From Kitasatospora sp. NA04385 (GTDB lineage: Bacteria; Actinomycetota; Actinomycetes; Streptomycetales; Streptomycetaceae), in assembly GCF_013364235.1 (NCBI RefSeq), contig NZ_CP054919.1:3756701-3820700 (forward strand): DNA of 64,000 nt. The letters run 5' to 3'. The notes under the pieces are model-generated. The model did not search any database, was not told where the DNA came from, and was given only the letters and a program-made list of their open reading frames with translations. Both the position numbers and the translations under genes were made by a program. Positions 33,466 to 42,537 of this stretch are shown here, piece by piece; within the stretch, counting starts at the first letter, position 1; each line of letters opens with the position of its first letter.

Positions 33466-33842
33466 AGGCGGGCGGCGAGGACTTCGAGTTCGAGCCGGTG
33501 GACTTAGTCCGCGCCTACGTCATCACCAAGGGCCGGGAGCTGCCCGACGACCAGGAGCTCTCCCTGATCACCCTGGTCACCGCCGCCCCCGCCGAGGGCC
33601 GCCGCCCCGTCCGGCTCACGCCGGAGGAGGCGCGGCTGCTCGACATCTGTTCGGCCGGCTACCTGTCGGTCGCCGAGGTGGCGGGCCACACCCGGCTCCC
33701 GCTGGGCGTGGTCCGCATCGTGCTGGCCTCGCTCACCGAGGGCGGCCACCTGATGACCCGTCCGCCGGTCCCGAGGGCCCGGAACGCGGACAAGGACCTT
33801 CTGGAGGAGGTGCTCAATGGGCTTCACCGCAAGTTCGGATGA
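33462..33842 (+). CDS. cvnC: Conservon CvnC: DUF742 protein
   Basis: A 126-residue DUF742 protein (VRAYVITKGRELPDDQELSL, LTPEEARLLDICSAGYLSVA, AGHTRLPLGVVRIVLASLTE). The second half resembles a winged helix. Members bridge the kinase-like and GTPase components of conservons. It overlaps the CvnD start by 26 bases. Confidence 0.93.
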   Translation: MKAGGEDFEFEPVDLVRAYVITKGRELPDDQELSLITLVTAAPAEGRRPVRLTPEEARLLDICSAGYLSVAEVAGHTRLPLGVVRIVLASLTEGGHLMTRPPVPRARNADKDLLEEVLNGLHRKFG

Positions 33843-34428
33843 CCGGGTCGGGCTGACCACCGACGACTACGTCGCCGGCGGCGCCACCCAGACCGCCGTG
33901 AAGATCCTCGTCGTCGGGCACTTCGCCGTCGGCAAGACCACCTTCATCGGTTCGATCTCCGAGATCGAACCGCTGTCCACCGAGGAGACCATGACCCGGG
34001 TCTCCGAGAGCGTCGACGACCTCAAGGGCGTCCGGGGCAAGACCACCACCACGGTCGCGCTGGACTTCGGCCGGCTCACCCTCAGCGAACGCGTGGTGCT
34101 GTACCTGTTCGGCACGCCCGGCCAGACCCGCTTCGTCCAGATGTGGGAGGACATGGCCCGCGGCGCCCTCGGCGCGCTGATCCTGGTCGACCCCGAACGG
34201 CTCGCCGACTCCTTCCCCGTGATCGACCTGATCGAGCAGTACGGGCTGGACTACGCCATCGCCGTCAACCACTTCGACGGCAACCCGGAACGCGCCGAGC
34301 GGGCGCTGCGGGAGGCCCTCGACCTGCTCGACGAAACCCCGGTCGTCACCTGCGACGCGCGCAACGAGAAGTCGTCGGCCGCCGCACTCACCACTCTCGT
34401 CCGCTATTTGCTGGACCGCGCCAGCTAG
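33817..34428 (+). CDS. cvnD: Conservon CvnD: small Ras-like GTPase
   Basis: A 203-residue GTPase. The P-loop is VVGHFAVGKTTFIGSIS (residues 30-46), switch II LFGTPGQTRFVQMW, and the base-recognition motif NHFDG (in place of NKxD). Related to MglA-type polarity switches. It lies within the conservon, downstream of CvnC and 15 bases before the P450. Confidence 0.94.
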   Translation: MGFTASSDDRVGLTTDDYVAGGATQTAVKILVVGHFAVGKTTFIGSISEIEPLSTEETMTRVSESVDDLKGVRGKTTTTVALDFGRLTLSERVVLYLFGTPGQTRFVQMWEDMARGALGALILVDPERLADSFPVIDLIEQYGLDYAIAVNHFDGNPERAERALREALDLLDETPVVTCDARNEKSSAAALTTLVRYLLDRAS

Positions 34429-34443
34429 GAGCAACACGCAGCC

Positions 34444-35766
34444 ATGGACACTCACTCCCCCGCCCCGGTGCCCCCGCCCGGGTGCCCGGCCCACGGCGGC
34501 CGAGTGCCGCTGTACGGGCCGGAGTTCGCGGCCAACCCGCAGTCCTACTACGACTACCTGCGGCACTACGGCCCCACCGCTCCGGTCGAACTCGCCCCCG
34601 GGGTCGACGCCACCCTGGTGACCGAGTACTCGGCCGCCCTGCAGCTGCTGCAGGACCCCACCTCCTACCGCCGGGACTCCCGCCGCTGGCGGGCCTTCAA
34701 CGAGGGCGCCGTCCCGATGGACAGCCCGGTGCTGCAACTGCTGCTGCACCGCCCGAACGTGCTGTTCGCGGACGGCGTCGAGCACCTGCGGCTGCGCCAG
34801 GCCATCACCGACAGCATGGCCCGGATCGACCAGCGCAAGCTCGCCCGCAGCACCCGGCAGATCTCCGACTTCCTGATCGCCCAGTTCGGCTACCGCGGTT
34901 CGAGCGACCTGCTGAGCTCCTACGCCAAGCAGCTGCCGCTGTTCGTCTTCAACGAGCTCTTCGGCTGCCCGGCCGACATCGGCGACCGGGTGATGTTCGG
35001 CATCTCCGGCATGTTCGACGGCGTGAACGCCGAGAAGTCCGCCCAGGTGCTGTACGGCGCGGTCGGCGAGCTGGTCGCGCTCAAGCGCAGCCGCCCCGGC
35101 GAGGACGTCACCTCCTGGATGATGCAGCACCACGCCAAGCTCACCGACGAGGAGATGACGCACCAGCTGGCCCTGCTGCTGGGCGCGGGCGTCGAGCCGC
35201 TCGGCAACCTGCTCGGCAACACCCTGCACCGGCTGCTCGTGCACGACGCCTACGCGCACCAGGGCGGCCTGATCGACGAGGCGATCGACGACACCCTCTG
35301 GGAGAACCCGCCGATCACCAACATGGGCCCGCACTACCCGGTTGCCGACGGGGAGTTCGCCGGCGAGAAGGTCGAGGCCGGCGACCTGATGCTGGTGAGC
35401 TTCGCGGCCGCCAACAGCAGCCCGATCCTGGCCGCCGAGCGGCGCGCCAGCAGCCGCGCCCACCTGGCCTGGGGCGCCGGACCGCACGCCTGCCCGTCCA
35501 AGGACCCGGCCCGGCAGATCGCCATGACCGCGCTGGAGAACCTGTTCAACCAGCTGCCGGACATCGAACTGGCCGTTCCCGAGGAGACGTTGAGCTGGCG
35601 GCCCGGCCCGTTCAACCGCGCCCTGGTCTCGCTGCCCGTCCGGTTCACCCCGAACGCCTCCGACCAGCGCCCGCAGGCCGCCGAGACCGCCCAGACGGCC
35701 AAGGCCGCGCAGCCCGCCGCGAAGGGTGGGCGTTGGAGCCAGTTCCTCAACTGGCTCAGCAGGTGA
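34444..35766 (+). CDS. cvnE: Conservon CvnE: cytochrome P450 of the CYP157 type lacking ExxR
   Basis: A 440-residue P450. The heme-ligand region is HLAWGAGPHACPSKDPARQI, with the Cys present but the usual following Gly replaced. The K-helix ExxR motif is replaced by DDTLWENPP. The I-helix AGxDT motif is replaced by LGAGVEPLGNLL. Loss of ExxR is documented for the CYP157 family of conservon P450s in Streptomyces coelicolor, so this is a family trait rather than damage. The C-terminus adds a Lys/Ala/Gln linker and a Trp-rich tail. No redox partner is adjacent. Substrate unknown. Confidence 0.9.
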   Translation: MDTHSPAPVPPPGCPAHGGRVPLYGPEFAANPQSYYDYLRHYGPTAPVELAPGVDATLVTEYSAALQLLQDPTSYRRDSRRWRAFNEGAVPMDSPVLQLLLHRPNVLFADGVEHLRLRQAITDSMARIDQRKLARSTRQISDFLIAQFGYRGSSDLLSSYAKQLPLFVFNELFGCPADIGDRVMFGISGMFDGVNAEKSAQVLYGAVGELVALKRSRPGEDVTSWMMQHHAKLTDEEMTHQLALLLGAGVEPLGNLLGNTLHRLLVHDAYAHQGGLIDEAIDDTLWENPPITNMGPHYPVADGEFAGEKVEAGDLMLVSFAAANSSPILAAERRASSRAHLAWGAGPHACPSKDPARQIAMTALENLFNQLPDIELAVPEETLSWRPGPFNRALVSLPVRFTPNASDQRPQAAETAQTAKAAQPAAKGGRWSQFLNWLSR

Positions 35767-35883
35767 TTCTCGCAACACTTATGTGGCCGTGATTACGGCA
35801 TGAATCCTGAAAAACCCGGGTAATCAGCGCGAATGCCTGCGCCATATGCCATGGCGCCGATGACCGGAGAACAGGAGGGTGTC

Positions 35884-37119
35884 ATGGACCACATATCCAG
35901 AGACGCCGCCGAGACCCGCAGCCCGCTCCTCCCGGGGCCAGCCGCCCCCGGCGGTCGTCCCCTTCGCACCGATGTCCCCCGGCCGCACGGCCGGGGGACA
36001 TCTCTGTTGCCACCCGCACCCTCCGGGCGGACCGTGGGCAGCCACACGGGCCGTCAACTGCTCTCCCTGTGCGAGCTGGTGGGCCTGGACGCGGGCGACT
36101 GCGCCGGCTACGCCCGCGCCCTGACCGACGCGCTCGGACCGGTGGTGCGCCGCTCGCTCGACCTGCCGCCCGCCGCCCCGACCTTCCTCTCCGACGACCA
36201 CACCCCGGTCGAGTTCTCGCTCTCCTTCTCCCCCGGCGCCGCCGCCCCCTCGCTGCGCGTCCTGTTCGAACCCTCCAGCGGCTTCGGCACCCTGGCCGAG
36301 AGCAGCCGGCTCGGCCTGCGCGCGCTGCACGGACTCGCCCAGCGCTGGGGCATCTCCACCGAACAGCTCGACCTGGTCCAGGACCTCTTCCTCCCCGACG
36401 ACCCACGGGGGAGCTTCGCGCTCTGGATCACCCTGGAACTGACCGCCGGCGGCACCCCCCGGATGAAGGCCTACCTCAACCCCGCCGCGGCCGGGCCCGA
36501 CCGGGCCGGGGCCACCGTCCGCGAGGCGCTGGACCGGCTCGGCCACCACCGGGCGTACGACAGCCTGCCGCCCGCCGACCGGCTGCTGCTGTTCGCCCTC
36601 GACCTCGGCGACTGGGCGGCCCCCCGGCTGAAGGTGTACACCGCCCACCACCGGCTGCGGGCCTCCGCCGTCGGCGCGCTCGACCGGATGGCCGGCGGCC
36701 CCTCGCCCGCCGAGACCGAAGCCTTCCTGTACACCGCCGCCGGGCTGCCCGCCGGGCACGACGGCGTCTTCGACCGCCGCCCCGTGCTCGCCTGCCACTC
36801 CTTCACCGACCCGGCGGCGGACCGCCCCAGCGGCTTCACCCTGCACGTCCCGGTCCGCGACTACGCCCACCACGACCGCGAGGTGCTCGACCGCGCCGAG
36901 AAGCTGCTGCCCCGGTACGGGATCGCCCCCGACGTGCTCCGCGACGCGCTCGGCGCCCTCACCCCGCGACGGCTGGAGGACGGCGTCGGCCTGATCGCCT
37001 ACCTGGCCATGGTGCACCAGCAGGGCCACGACCCCCGGCTGACCGCGTACCTGTCCTCCGAGGCGTACCGGGTCCGCCCGCCCAACGAACGGCCCACCGG
37101 ACCGCGCCCGGTGCTCTGA
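35884..37119 (+). CDS. Indole/aromatic ABBA prenyltransferase (DMATS type)
   Basis: A protein of up to 411 residues; the recognisable enzyme starts near GRTVGSHTGRQLLSLCELVG. Family features are VEFSLSFSPGAAAPSLRVLFEP, RMKAYLNPAA, LKVYTAHHRL and, near the end, GVGLIAYLAMVHQQG. This places it with bacterial DMATS-type indole prenyltransferases such as S. coelicolor SCO7467. ATG 35884 has ACAGGAGGGTGTC upstream. However, the first 50 codons include a strong hairpin (35971-36002) and low-complexity sequence. TTG 36007 or GTG 36034 could be the true start, with the upstream part as a leader. It faces a flavin monooxygenase, a partner seen in prenylindole pathways. Confidence 0.88.
   Translation: MDHISRDAAETRSPLLPGPAAPGGRPLRTDVPRPHGRGTSLLPPAPSGRTVGSHTGRQLLSLCELVGLDAGDCAGYARALTDALGPVVRRSLDLPPAAPTFLSDDHTPVEFSLSFSPGAAAPSLRVLFEPSSGFGTLAESSRLGLRALHGLAQRWGISTEQLDLVQDLFLPDDPRGSFALWITLELTAGGTPRMKAYLNPAAAGPDRAGATVREALDRLGHHRAYDSLPPADRLLLFALDLGDWAAPRLKVYTAHHRLRASAVGALDRMAGGPSPAETEAFLYTAAGLPAGHDGVFDRRPVLACHSFTDPAADRPSGFTLHVPVRDYAHHDREVLDRAEKLLPRYGIAPDVLRDALGALTPRRLEDGVGLIAYLAMVHQQGHDPRLTAYLSSEAYRVRPPNERPTGPRPVL
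35971..36002 (+). promoter_or_regulatory. 14-15-bp attenuator-like hairpin in the prenyltransferase 5' region
   Basis: GATGTCCCCCGGCCG at 35971-35985 is complementary to CGGCCGGGGGACATC at 35988-36002, followed by TCTGTTG. It lies 87 bases after a good ribosome site and ATG, and before the conserved part of the enzyme. It resembles a leader terminator. Confidence 0.6.
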
Positions 37120-37281
37120 CCACCGTGCTCTGACCGCCGCGCTGCACCCCCGCGCCCGGCACGTTCCACCGGGACCCACCGCGCCCCACCGCGGCCCTCG
37201 ACGGCCGACGACGGCCGCAGCTGTCGGAGAAGACCCGTGACCCCCTGTATCACGAGCCTCCCCCGAACCCTCCGCTGCGGC

Positions 37282-38583
37282 CTAAGCCCCCGTCAACTCC
37301 CGCAGGTAGCCGTTCACGTCGACCTGGAGCGAGGACCCGGCCGACAGGCCGTAGCGACGCTCGATCCCGGCCAGGTGCCCGTCCGTCTCCTTGCGCATCA
37401 CCTCCGCGGCGGGCAGCACCGACGCGCCGGTGACCAGCCGCACCAACCACTGCGCCTGCGCCTCCACCAGCCGGGTGATCGACCCCACCGGGCGGAACAG
37501 GCCCAGGAAGAACAGGCCCGGCCGCTCCGCGTCCACCATCCGCCGGTACAGCGGCACCGGGCCGTGCCCGCCCGCCGGGTGGTCGGCCGGCAGGAACGGG
37601 AACGACCAGCCGTACCCCGTGCAGTAGACGATCGCGTCCACCTCCGCCGTGCTCCCGTCCGTGAAGCGGACCGTCGAACCCGCCAGCGACTCGATGCCCG
37701 GCTTCGGCAGCACCGCGCCGTGCCGGATCCGGCTCAGGACCTCGTCCGAGATCGTCACCGGCGTCGCGAAGATCCGGTTCTCCGGCTCGGGCAGGCCGTA
37801 CCCGGACAGCGGGCCGCGCGCCACCCGCAGCGCCTCCTCGATGAACTCCTGCTGCTCCGGCAGGGACTTGGCGGTGAACCACGGGGCGACCGCGATCTCC
37901 TCCACCGATATGCCGAACAGCTGCTTGGGCACCACGTGCTGGCCGCGGCGCACCGAGACCATCGTCCGCGCCGCGTGCCGCGACAGGTCCACCGCGATGT
38001 CCACCCCCGACGCGCCGAGGCCCACCACGACCACCCGCAGGCCCGCGAAGTCCGCACCGTCCGCGTACTCCATCGAGTGCAGGATCCGGCCGGTGAAGGA
38101 CTCCGCCCCCGGCGGCAGCGGGTCCGGCACCAGCGGCACCGTGTGGTGGCCCGACGCCACCACCACCTGGTCGAAGACCCGCACGCTCTCCATCCCGTGG
38201 ACGTCCCGGCTCACCACCCGCCACGCCCCGTGCCCGTCCTGCCGCACCGACACCGCCTCGGTGCGGAACTCCACGTACGGCAGCAGCCCCGCCCGCTCCG
38301 CGAACGCCCGCAGGTACTCCGCCATGTCCCGGCGGCTCGGGTACATCGGCAGGTCCTCGTCCATCGGGAAGGCCTTGAACGCCGTCAGGGCCTTCGCCGT
38401 GTTCAGGTGCAGCGCCCGGTAGGCCGGACCCCGCTCCCCCGGCGCCCGGTCCCGCCACACCCCGCCCACCTCGGCGGCCGCCTCCAGGCAGACGAAGTCC
38501 AGCCCCGCCTCGCGCAGCGCGTACGCCGCCGCGAGACCGGACAGACCCGCACCGATCACACAGACACTCACCGCGGCCTCCAT
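37282..38583 (-). CDS. Flavin-containing monooxygenase
   Basis: A 433-residue FAD/NADPH enzyme. The FAD site is VSVCVIGAGLSGLAAAYAL (residues 5-23). The FMO-like region includes GHHTVPLVPDPLPPG, and a second Rossmann motif is LRVVVVGLGASGVDIAVDL. ATG-like region VDAIVYCTGYGWSFPFL lies near the C-terminal third. It resembles SCO7468-type enzymes that act on prenylated indoles. The start is ATG 38583. Convergent with the prenyltransferase, 162 bases between stops. The usual third member, tryptophanase, is not in the window. Confidence 0.9.
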   Translation of the reverse strand: MEAAVSVCVIGAGLSGLAAAYALREAGLDFVCLEAAAEVGGVWRDRAPGERGPAYRALHLNTAKALTAFKAFPMDEDLPMYPSRRDMAEYLRAFAERAGLLPYVEFRTEAVSVRQDGHGAWRVVSRDVHGMESVRVFDQVVVASGHHTVPLVPDPLPPGAESFTGRILHSMEYADGADFAGLRVVVVGLGASGVDIAVDLSRHAARTMVSVRRGQHVVPKQLFGISVEEIAVAPWFTAKSLPEQQEFIEEALRVARGPLSGYGLPEPENRIFATPVTISDEVLSRIRHGAVLPKPGIESLAGSTVRFTDGSTAEVDAIVYCTGYGWSFPFLPADHPAGGHGPVPLYRRMVDAERPGLFFLGLFRPVGSITRLVEAQAQWLVRLVTGASVLPAAEVMRKETDGHLAGIERRYGLSAGSSLQVDVNGYLRELTGA

Positions 38584-38700
38584 GCAGTGTTGCACTCGAA
38601 CTGACCGCTCTGGCAGCGATCTTGATGCCTCAGAGCATATGCAGCCTTCACATGCCTTCCCAGAGGACTTCCGGGCACGTTCCGGGGCCGGGCCCCGGGT

Positions 38701-38790
38701 CTGCGGTCGTCTTCAGCCGTCTGCGGCCGTCTTCAGCCGTCTTCAGCCGCCTGGAGTCGCCTGGAGTCGCCTGGAGTCGGCTGCGGTCGT
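38701..38790. repeat. Nine consecutive in-register decamers upstream of the SARP gene
   Basis: From 38701 to 38790 the sequence is nine decamers in perfect register. They are CTGCGGTCGT, CTTCAGCCGT, CTGCGGCCGT, CTTCAGCCGT, CTTCAGCCGC, CTGGAGTCGC (twice), CTGGAGTCGG and CTGCGGTCGT. The array starts and ends with the same unit. The 10-bp period equals about one helical turn, which suits cooperative binding by a regulator. It lies 74 bases before the SARP start. Confidence 0.8.
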
Positions 38791-38863
38791 CCTCCCCACC
38801 CGATCGCCTTGCCCGGGGCGGCGGACGGAGCCCACACTGATCGTCCGGAACCGAGGGGGCGTC

Positions 38864-41800
38864 ATGACCGAGCACGGACCGGCCGATCCGGCCGACCCGT
38901 CCGGTTTCGGGGCGCTGCTGCGCGAACTGCGCACCCGCGCCGGGATCAACCAGCAGACCACCGCCACCCGGGCCGGACTCAGCGCCCGGGCCCTGCGCGA
39001 CCTCGAACACGGCCGGGTCCGGCGGCCCCGCGCACGCACCGTCCACCGGCTCGCCGACGCACTCGCCCTGACCACCGACCAGGCCGCCGCGCTGCGCACC
39101 GCCGCCACCCGGGACGACCACGCCCCCGGGACCGGCCGCACCACCCTGCTGCTGCTCGGCCCGCTGCTGCTGCGCCGCGGCCGCGACACCGTCCCGATCG
39201 GCAGCCCCACCCTGCACCGCCTGCTCGGCCTGCTCGCACTCACCCACCCCGCCGCCGCCACCCGGCAGGAGATCACCGACACCCTGTGGCCGGCCGGCCC
39301 GCCCGCATCGCAGCAGAGCCTGGTGCACACCCACGTCAGCCGACTGCGCCGCCTGCTCAGCCCCGACGACCCGGACGACCCCGCGGCCGGCGTGGTCCGC
39401 ACCCCCACCGGCTACCGGCTCGGCCTGCCCCGGCACCGGACCGACCTCGGCCGCTTCGACGACCTGCTGGCCCGCACCACCTGCCTGTGGCACGCCCCCG
39501 ACCCGGACGCCGCCCACCAGGACCTCACCCGCGCCCTGCGGCACTGGCGCGGCCCCGTCCTCGCCGACGCCGACCCCGCCCTGCGCCGGCACCCCGCCGC
39601 GGTCGCCGCCAACGAACGCCGCATCCGCGCCGCCCTGCTGCACGCCGACACCGCCCTGCTGCTGCGCCGCCCCGACCACTCCGTCCCGCTGCTGCGGGAA
39701 CTCGCCCACACCGAACCGCTGCACGAGGGGCTGCACGCCCGGCTGATCCTCACCCTCGCCGCGAGCGGCCGCCAGGCCGACGCCCTCGACACCTACACCC
39801 GGCTGCGCACTCGCCTCGACGAGGAACTCGGCGTCACCCCCGGCCCCGAACTCCACGACGCCCACCTACGCGTCCTACGCGGCCTACCGGGGCCCACCGC
39901 CACGCGGCCCGCACCGCGCGCCACCGGGGAGCACTGGCCGCTGCCGCATACCCCGGACGCCCCGGACGCCCCGAACGCTCTCGACGCCCAACCGCGCGTC
40001 CTACCGGGGCCCACCGCCGGGTGGCCTCCACCACGTGCTGCCGGGGAGCACCAGTCGCTGCCGCACACCCCGAACGCCCCGAACGCCCCGGGTATCCCGA
40101 ACACCCTCGGCGCCTTCCCGAAGCCTGCCCAACTCCCGCCCACCACCGGACCGTTCGTCGGGCGGCACCGGCAGCTGAGCGCGCTCGACGCGCTGCTCCC
40201 GGCCGACCCCGACCACCTCGACCACCCCGGTGAGCCGGCCGCCCGCCCGCCGCTCCTCGTGGTGGTCGGCCCGCCCGGCATCGGCAAGAGCGCCCTCGCC
40301 GCGCACTGGGCACACCGGCACCGCGACCGCTTCCCGGACGGCCAGCTCTTCGCCGACCTGCGCGGCCACTCCGCTCGGCCCGCACCGCACCCGGACGAGG
40401 TGCTGGCCCGCTTCCTGCGCGCCCTCGGCACCCCGCCCGACCGGCTGCCCGCCGACCCGGACGAGGCCGCCGCGCTCTACCGCACCCTGCTCGCCGACCG
40501 CCGCCTACTGGTCCTCCTCGACGACGCCCGCGACGCCGAACAGGTCCGCCCGCTGCTCCCCGGCGCCCCCGGCTGCGCCGTCCTGGTCACCGGCCGCACC
40601 CGGCTCACCGGCCTGGTCGCCGGTGACGGCGCCCGCCGCCTCACCCTCGACCCGCTCGACCCCGCCGAGGGCGCCCTGCTGCTCGGCAGCGTCCTCGGCC
40701 CCTGCCGGGTCGCCGCCGAACCGGCCGCCGCCCACCGCCTGGTCCGGGCCTGCGGCGGCCTCCCCCTCGCCCTGCGCCTGGCCGCCGCCGACCTGACCAC
40801 CCGCACCACCGCCCTCGCCGACTACGCCCCCGCCCACCCCGACGCCGCCCATCCCGACGCCGCCCTGCTCGCCCGGCTCGACCTCGCCGACGACCCGCGC
40901 ACCGGCCTGCGCGCCGCCTTCGGCCACTCCTACCGCGTCCTCCCCGCCCCCGCCCGCCGGATGTTCCGCCTGCTCGGCCGGGCCCCCGCCGCCGGGCTCA
41001 CCGCCGCCACCGCCACCGCGCTCGCCGCCACCGGCCCCACCGAGACCACCGCCCTACTGGACCGTCTCGCCGACGCCCACCTCGTCCGGGAGGAACCCCC
41101 CGGCCACTACCGGCTGCCCGGCCTGCTCCACCCGTACGCGGCGGGGCTGGCGGCGGAGGGCGATGAGGGGTGCGGCGGGGGGTGCGGTGATGGCGGCTCG
41201 GGGGCGGTTGACGTCAATCCATTGATTGACGCTCATCAGCAGTTTGGCGGCGATCAATGGATTGACGTCGAGCAGCCGCCCACCATCAGCGGATTGACCG
41301 GTCGTCAGCATCCGAACGCGACCGCCACCCGAGTCTGCGACGCGGAACCCGCCGAAGCCAAGCACGAGTTGACGCACCGCCCGCTCATACCCGTTGCGCC
41401 CGTCCCGCCCCGCGACCTGGCGTCCGGTGGGTCCGACGGGCGCGGCGGCCCGCACCCCGACGACATCACCGTGCTGGGCCTGATCTGCTGGAAGCTCGGC
41501 CGTCTGCCCGAGGCCGCCGAGCACTTCACGCAGGCCGCCCGCGTCCTCGCCACCGGCCCCGCCACCAACTCCGGCCCCGGCCCTGCCCCCGCCACCAGCT
41601 CCGGCCCCGCCACCGCCACCGCCACCGGCTCCGGTCACAGCGGCGGGGCGAGCGACCGGGAGGCCATCGCCCGGACCAACCTGGCCGTCGTGCAGCGGGC
41701 GCTCGGACGGCCCGGGGAGGCGATCCGGGGGATCGGCGAGGCGCTGCCGGTGCACCGGTGGCACCGCAACCGGTTCAGCGAGGCCGTCGCGCTGAGCTGC

Positions 41801-42382
41801 CTCTCCCGTGCCCACACCGACCTCGGCGACCACGCCACCGGGCGGCTGCTGGCCCACAGCGCGCTCGCCGCCGCCCGGGCCGGGCGCAGCCGGGCGCTGG
41901 AGGCCGGGGCCCGGCTCGCCCTCGCCGACTCGTACCTCCGCGCCCACCGCCCGGCCGAGGCGACGGCCGCGTACCGGGAGGCGCTGCGGTCGGCCGAGGC
42001 CTCGGGCGACCGGCACCCGCAGGCCGCCGCCCTGGCGGGGCTGGCCGCCGCCCTGATCGAAACCGATCCGCGGGCCGCACTGCGCACCGCCGAACGCGCC
42101 CTGGCGCTGGCCCGCGCAGCCGAGTACCGGGTGCTCGAAGGCGACGCGCTCACCGTCCTGGCCCGCGTCCACGTCCGGCTGTGCGAGCCGCACGCCGCCC
42201 TGGCCCTCGGCGCCGACGCGCTCGCCCTGCACCGGGCGACCGGCCACCGCCCGGGCGAGACCCGGACCCGGCTCGTCCTGGCCCTGGCCGCCGCCGCGCT
42301 CGGTGCCGACGCCGACGCCGTCCGGCACCGCCGGGAGGCCCTGCTGCTCGTCCGGGCGACGGGCGGAACCCCGCCGCGCTGA
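38864..42382 (+). CDS. Large XRE-SARP-NB-ARC-TPR transcriptional regulator
   Basis: A 1172-residue regulator. Domains in order: XRE helix-turn-helix (about 12-70; TATRAGLSARALRDLEHGRV), SARP-type winged helix (95-175; LWPAGPPASQQSLVHTHVSR), BTAD (180-330), and a linker with duplicated ALPxTP-like units. Then come NB-ARC (about 425-740; Walker A VVGPPGIGKSALA, Walker B LLVLLDDA) and TPR repeats (865-1165). An unusual AT-richer insertion with a 17-bp inverted repeat lies at about 780-860. SARP-type regulators activate secondary-metabolite genes. ATG 38864 follows GAGGGGGCGTC. Likely targets are the adjacent PPOX-MFS pair or the prenyltransferase region. Confidence 0.9.
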   Translation: MTEHGPADPADPSGFGALLRELRTRAGINQQTTATRAGLSARALRDLEHGRVRRPRARTVHRLADALALTTDQAAALRTAATRDDHAPGTGRTTLLLLGPLLLRRGRDTVPIGSPTLHRLLGLLALTHPAAATRQEITDTLWPAGPPASQQSLVHTHVSRLRRLLSPDDPDDPAAGVVRTPTGYRLGLPRHRTDLGRFDDLLARTTCLWHAPDPDAAHQDLTRALRHWRGPVLADADPALRRHPAAVAANERRIRAALLHADTALLLRRPDHSVPLLRELAHTEPLHEGLHARLILTLAASGRQADALDTYTRLRTRLDEELGVTPGPELHDAHLRVLRGLPGPTATRPAPRATGEHWPLPHTPDAPDAPNALDAQPRVLPGPTAGWPPPRAAGEHQSLPHTPNAPNAPGIPNTLGAFPKPAQLPPTTGPFVGRHRQLSALDALLPADPDHLDHPGEPAARPPLLVVVGPPGIGKSALAAHWAHRHRDRFPDGQLFADLRGHSARPAPHPDEVLARFLRALGTPPDRLPADPDEAAALYRTLLADRRLLVLLDDARDAEQVRPLLPGAPGCAVLVTGRTRLTGLVAGDGARRLTLDPLDPAEGALLLGSVLGPCRVAAEPAAAHRLVRACGGLPLALRLAAADLTTRTTALADYAPAHPDAAHPDAALLARLDLADDPRTGLRAAFGHSYRVLPAPARRMFRLLGRAPAAGLTAATATALAATGPTETTALLDRLADAHLVREEPPGHYRLPGLLHPYAAGLAAEGDEGCGGGCGDGGSGAVDVNPLIDAHQQFGGDQWIDVEQPPTISGLTGRQHPNATATRVCDAEPAEAKHELTHRPLIPVAPVPPRDLASGGSDGRGGPHPDDITVLGLICWKLGRLPEAAEHFTQAARVLATGPATNSGPGPAPATSSGPATATATGSGHSGGASDREAIARTNLAVVQRALGRPGEAIRGIGEALPVHRWHRNRFSEAVALSCLSRAHTDLGDHATGRLLAHSALAAARAGRSRALEAGARLALADSYLRAHRPAEATAAYREALRSAEASGDRHPQAAALAGLAAALIETDPRAALRTAERALALARAAEYRVLEGDALTVLARVHVRLCEPHAALALGADALALHRATGHRPGETRTRLVLALAAAALGADADAVRHRREALLLVRATGGTPPR
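41210..41269. repeat. 17-bp perfect inverted repeat inside the SARP gene
   Basis: GACGTCAATCCATTGAT (41210-41226) and ATCAATGGATTGACGTC (41253-41269) are exact complements around 26 bases. Local base use is AT-richer than the rest of the gene. The reading frame passes through it, encoding VDVNPLIDAHQQFG and QWIDVEQP. Confidence 0.85.
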
Positions 42383-42537
42383 CCCGGAAGTTCCGCGGAA
42401 CTTCCGCCCCGCCGCATCACCGCAGCTCAGCGCACCCGCAGCGCCCGTTCCTCCTTCCGGTTCCGCTCCGGCCGATCGCACAGCCCGGCTCCTTACGGTG
42501 GTCGCACCTCACCCGCACCGGACCCAGAGGTGACACC

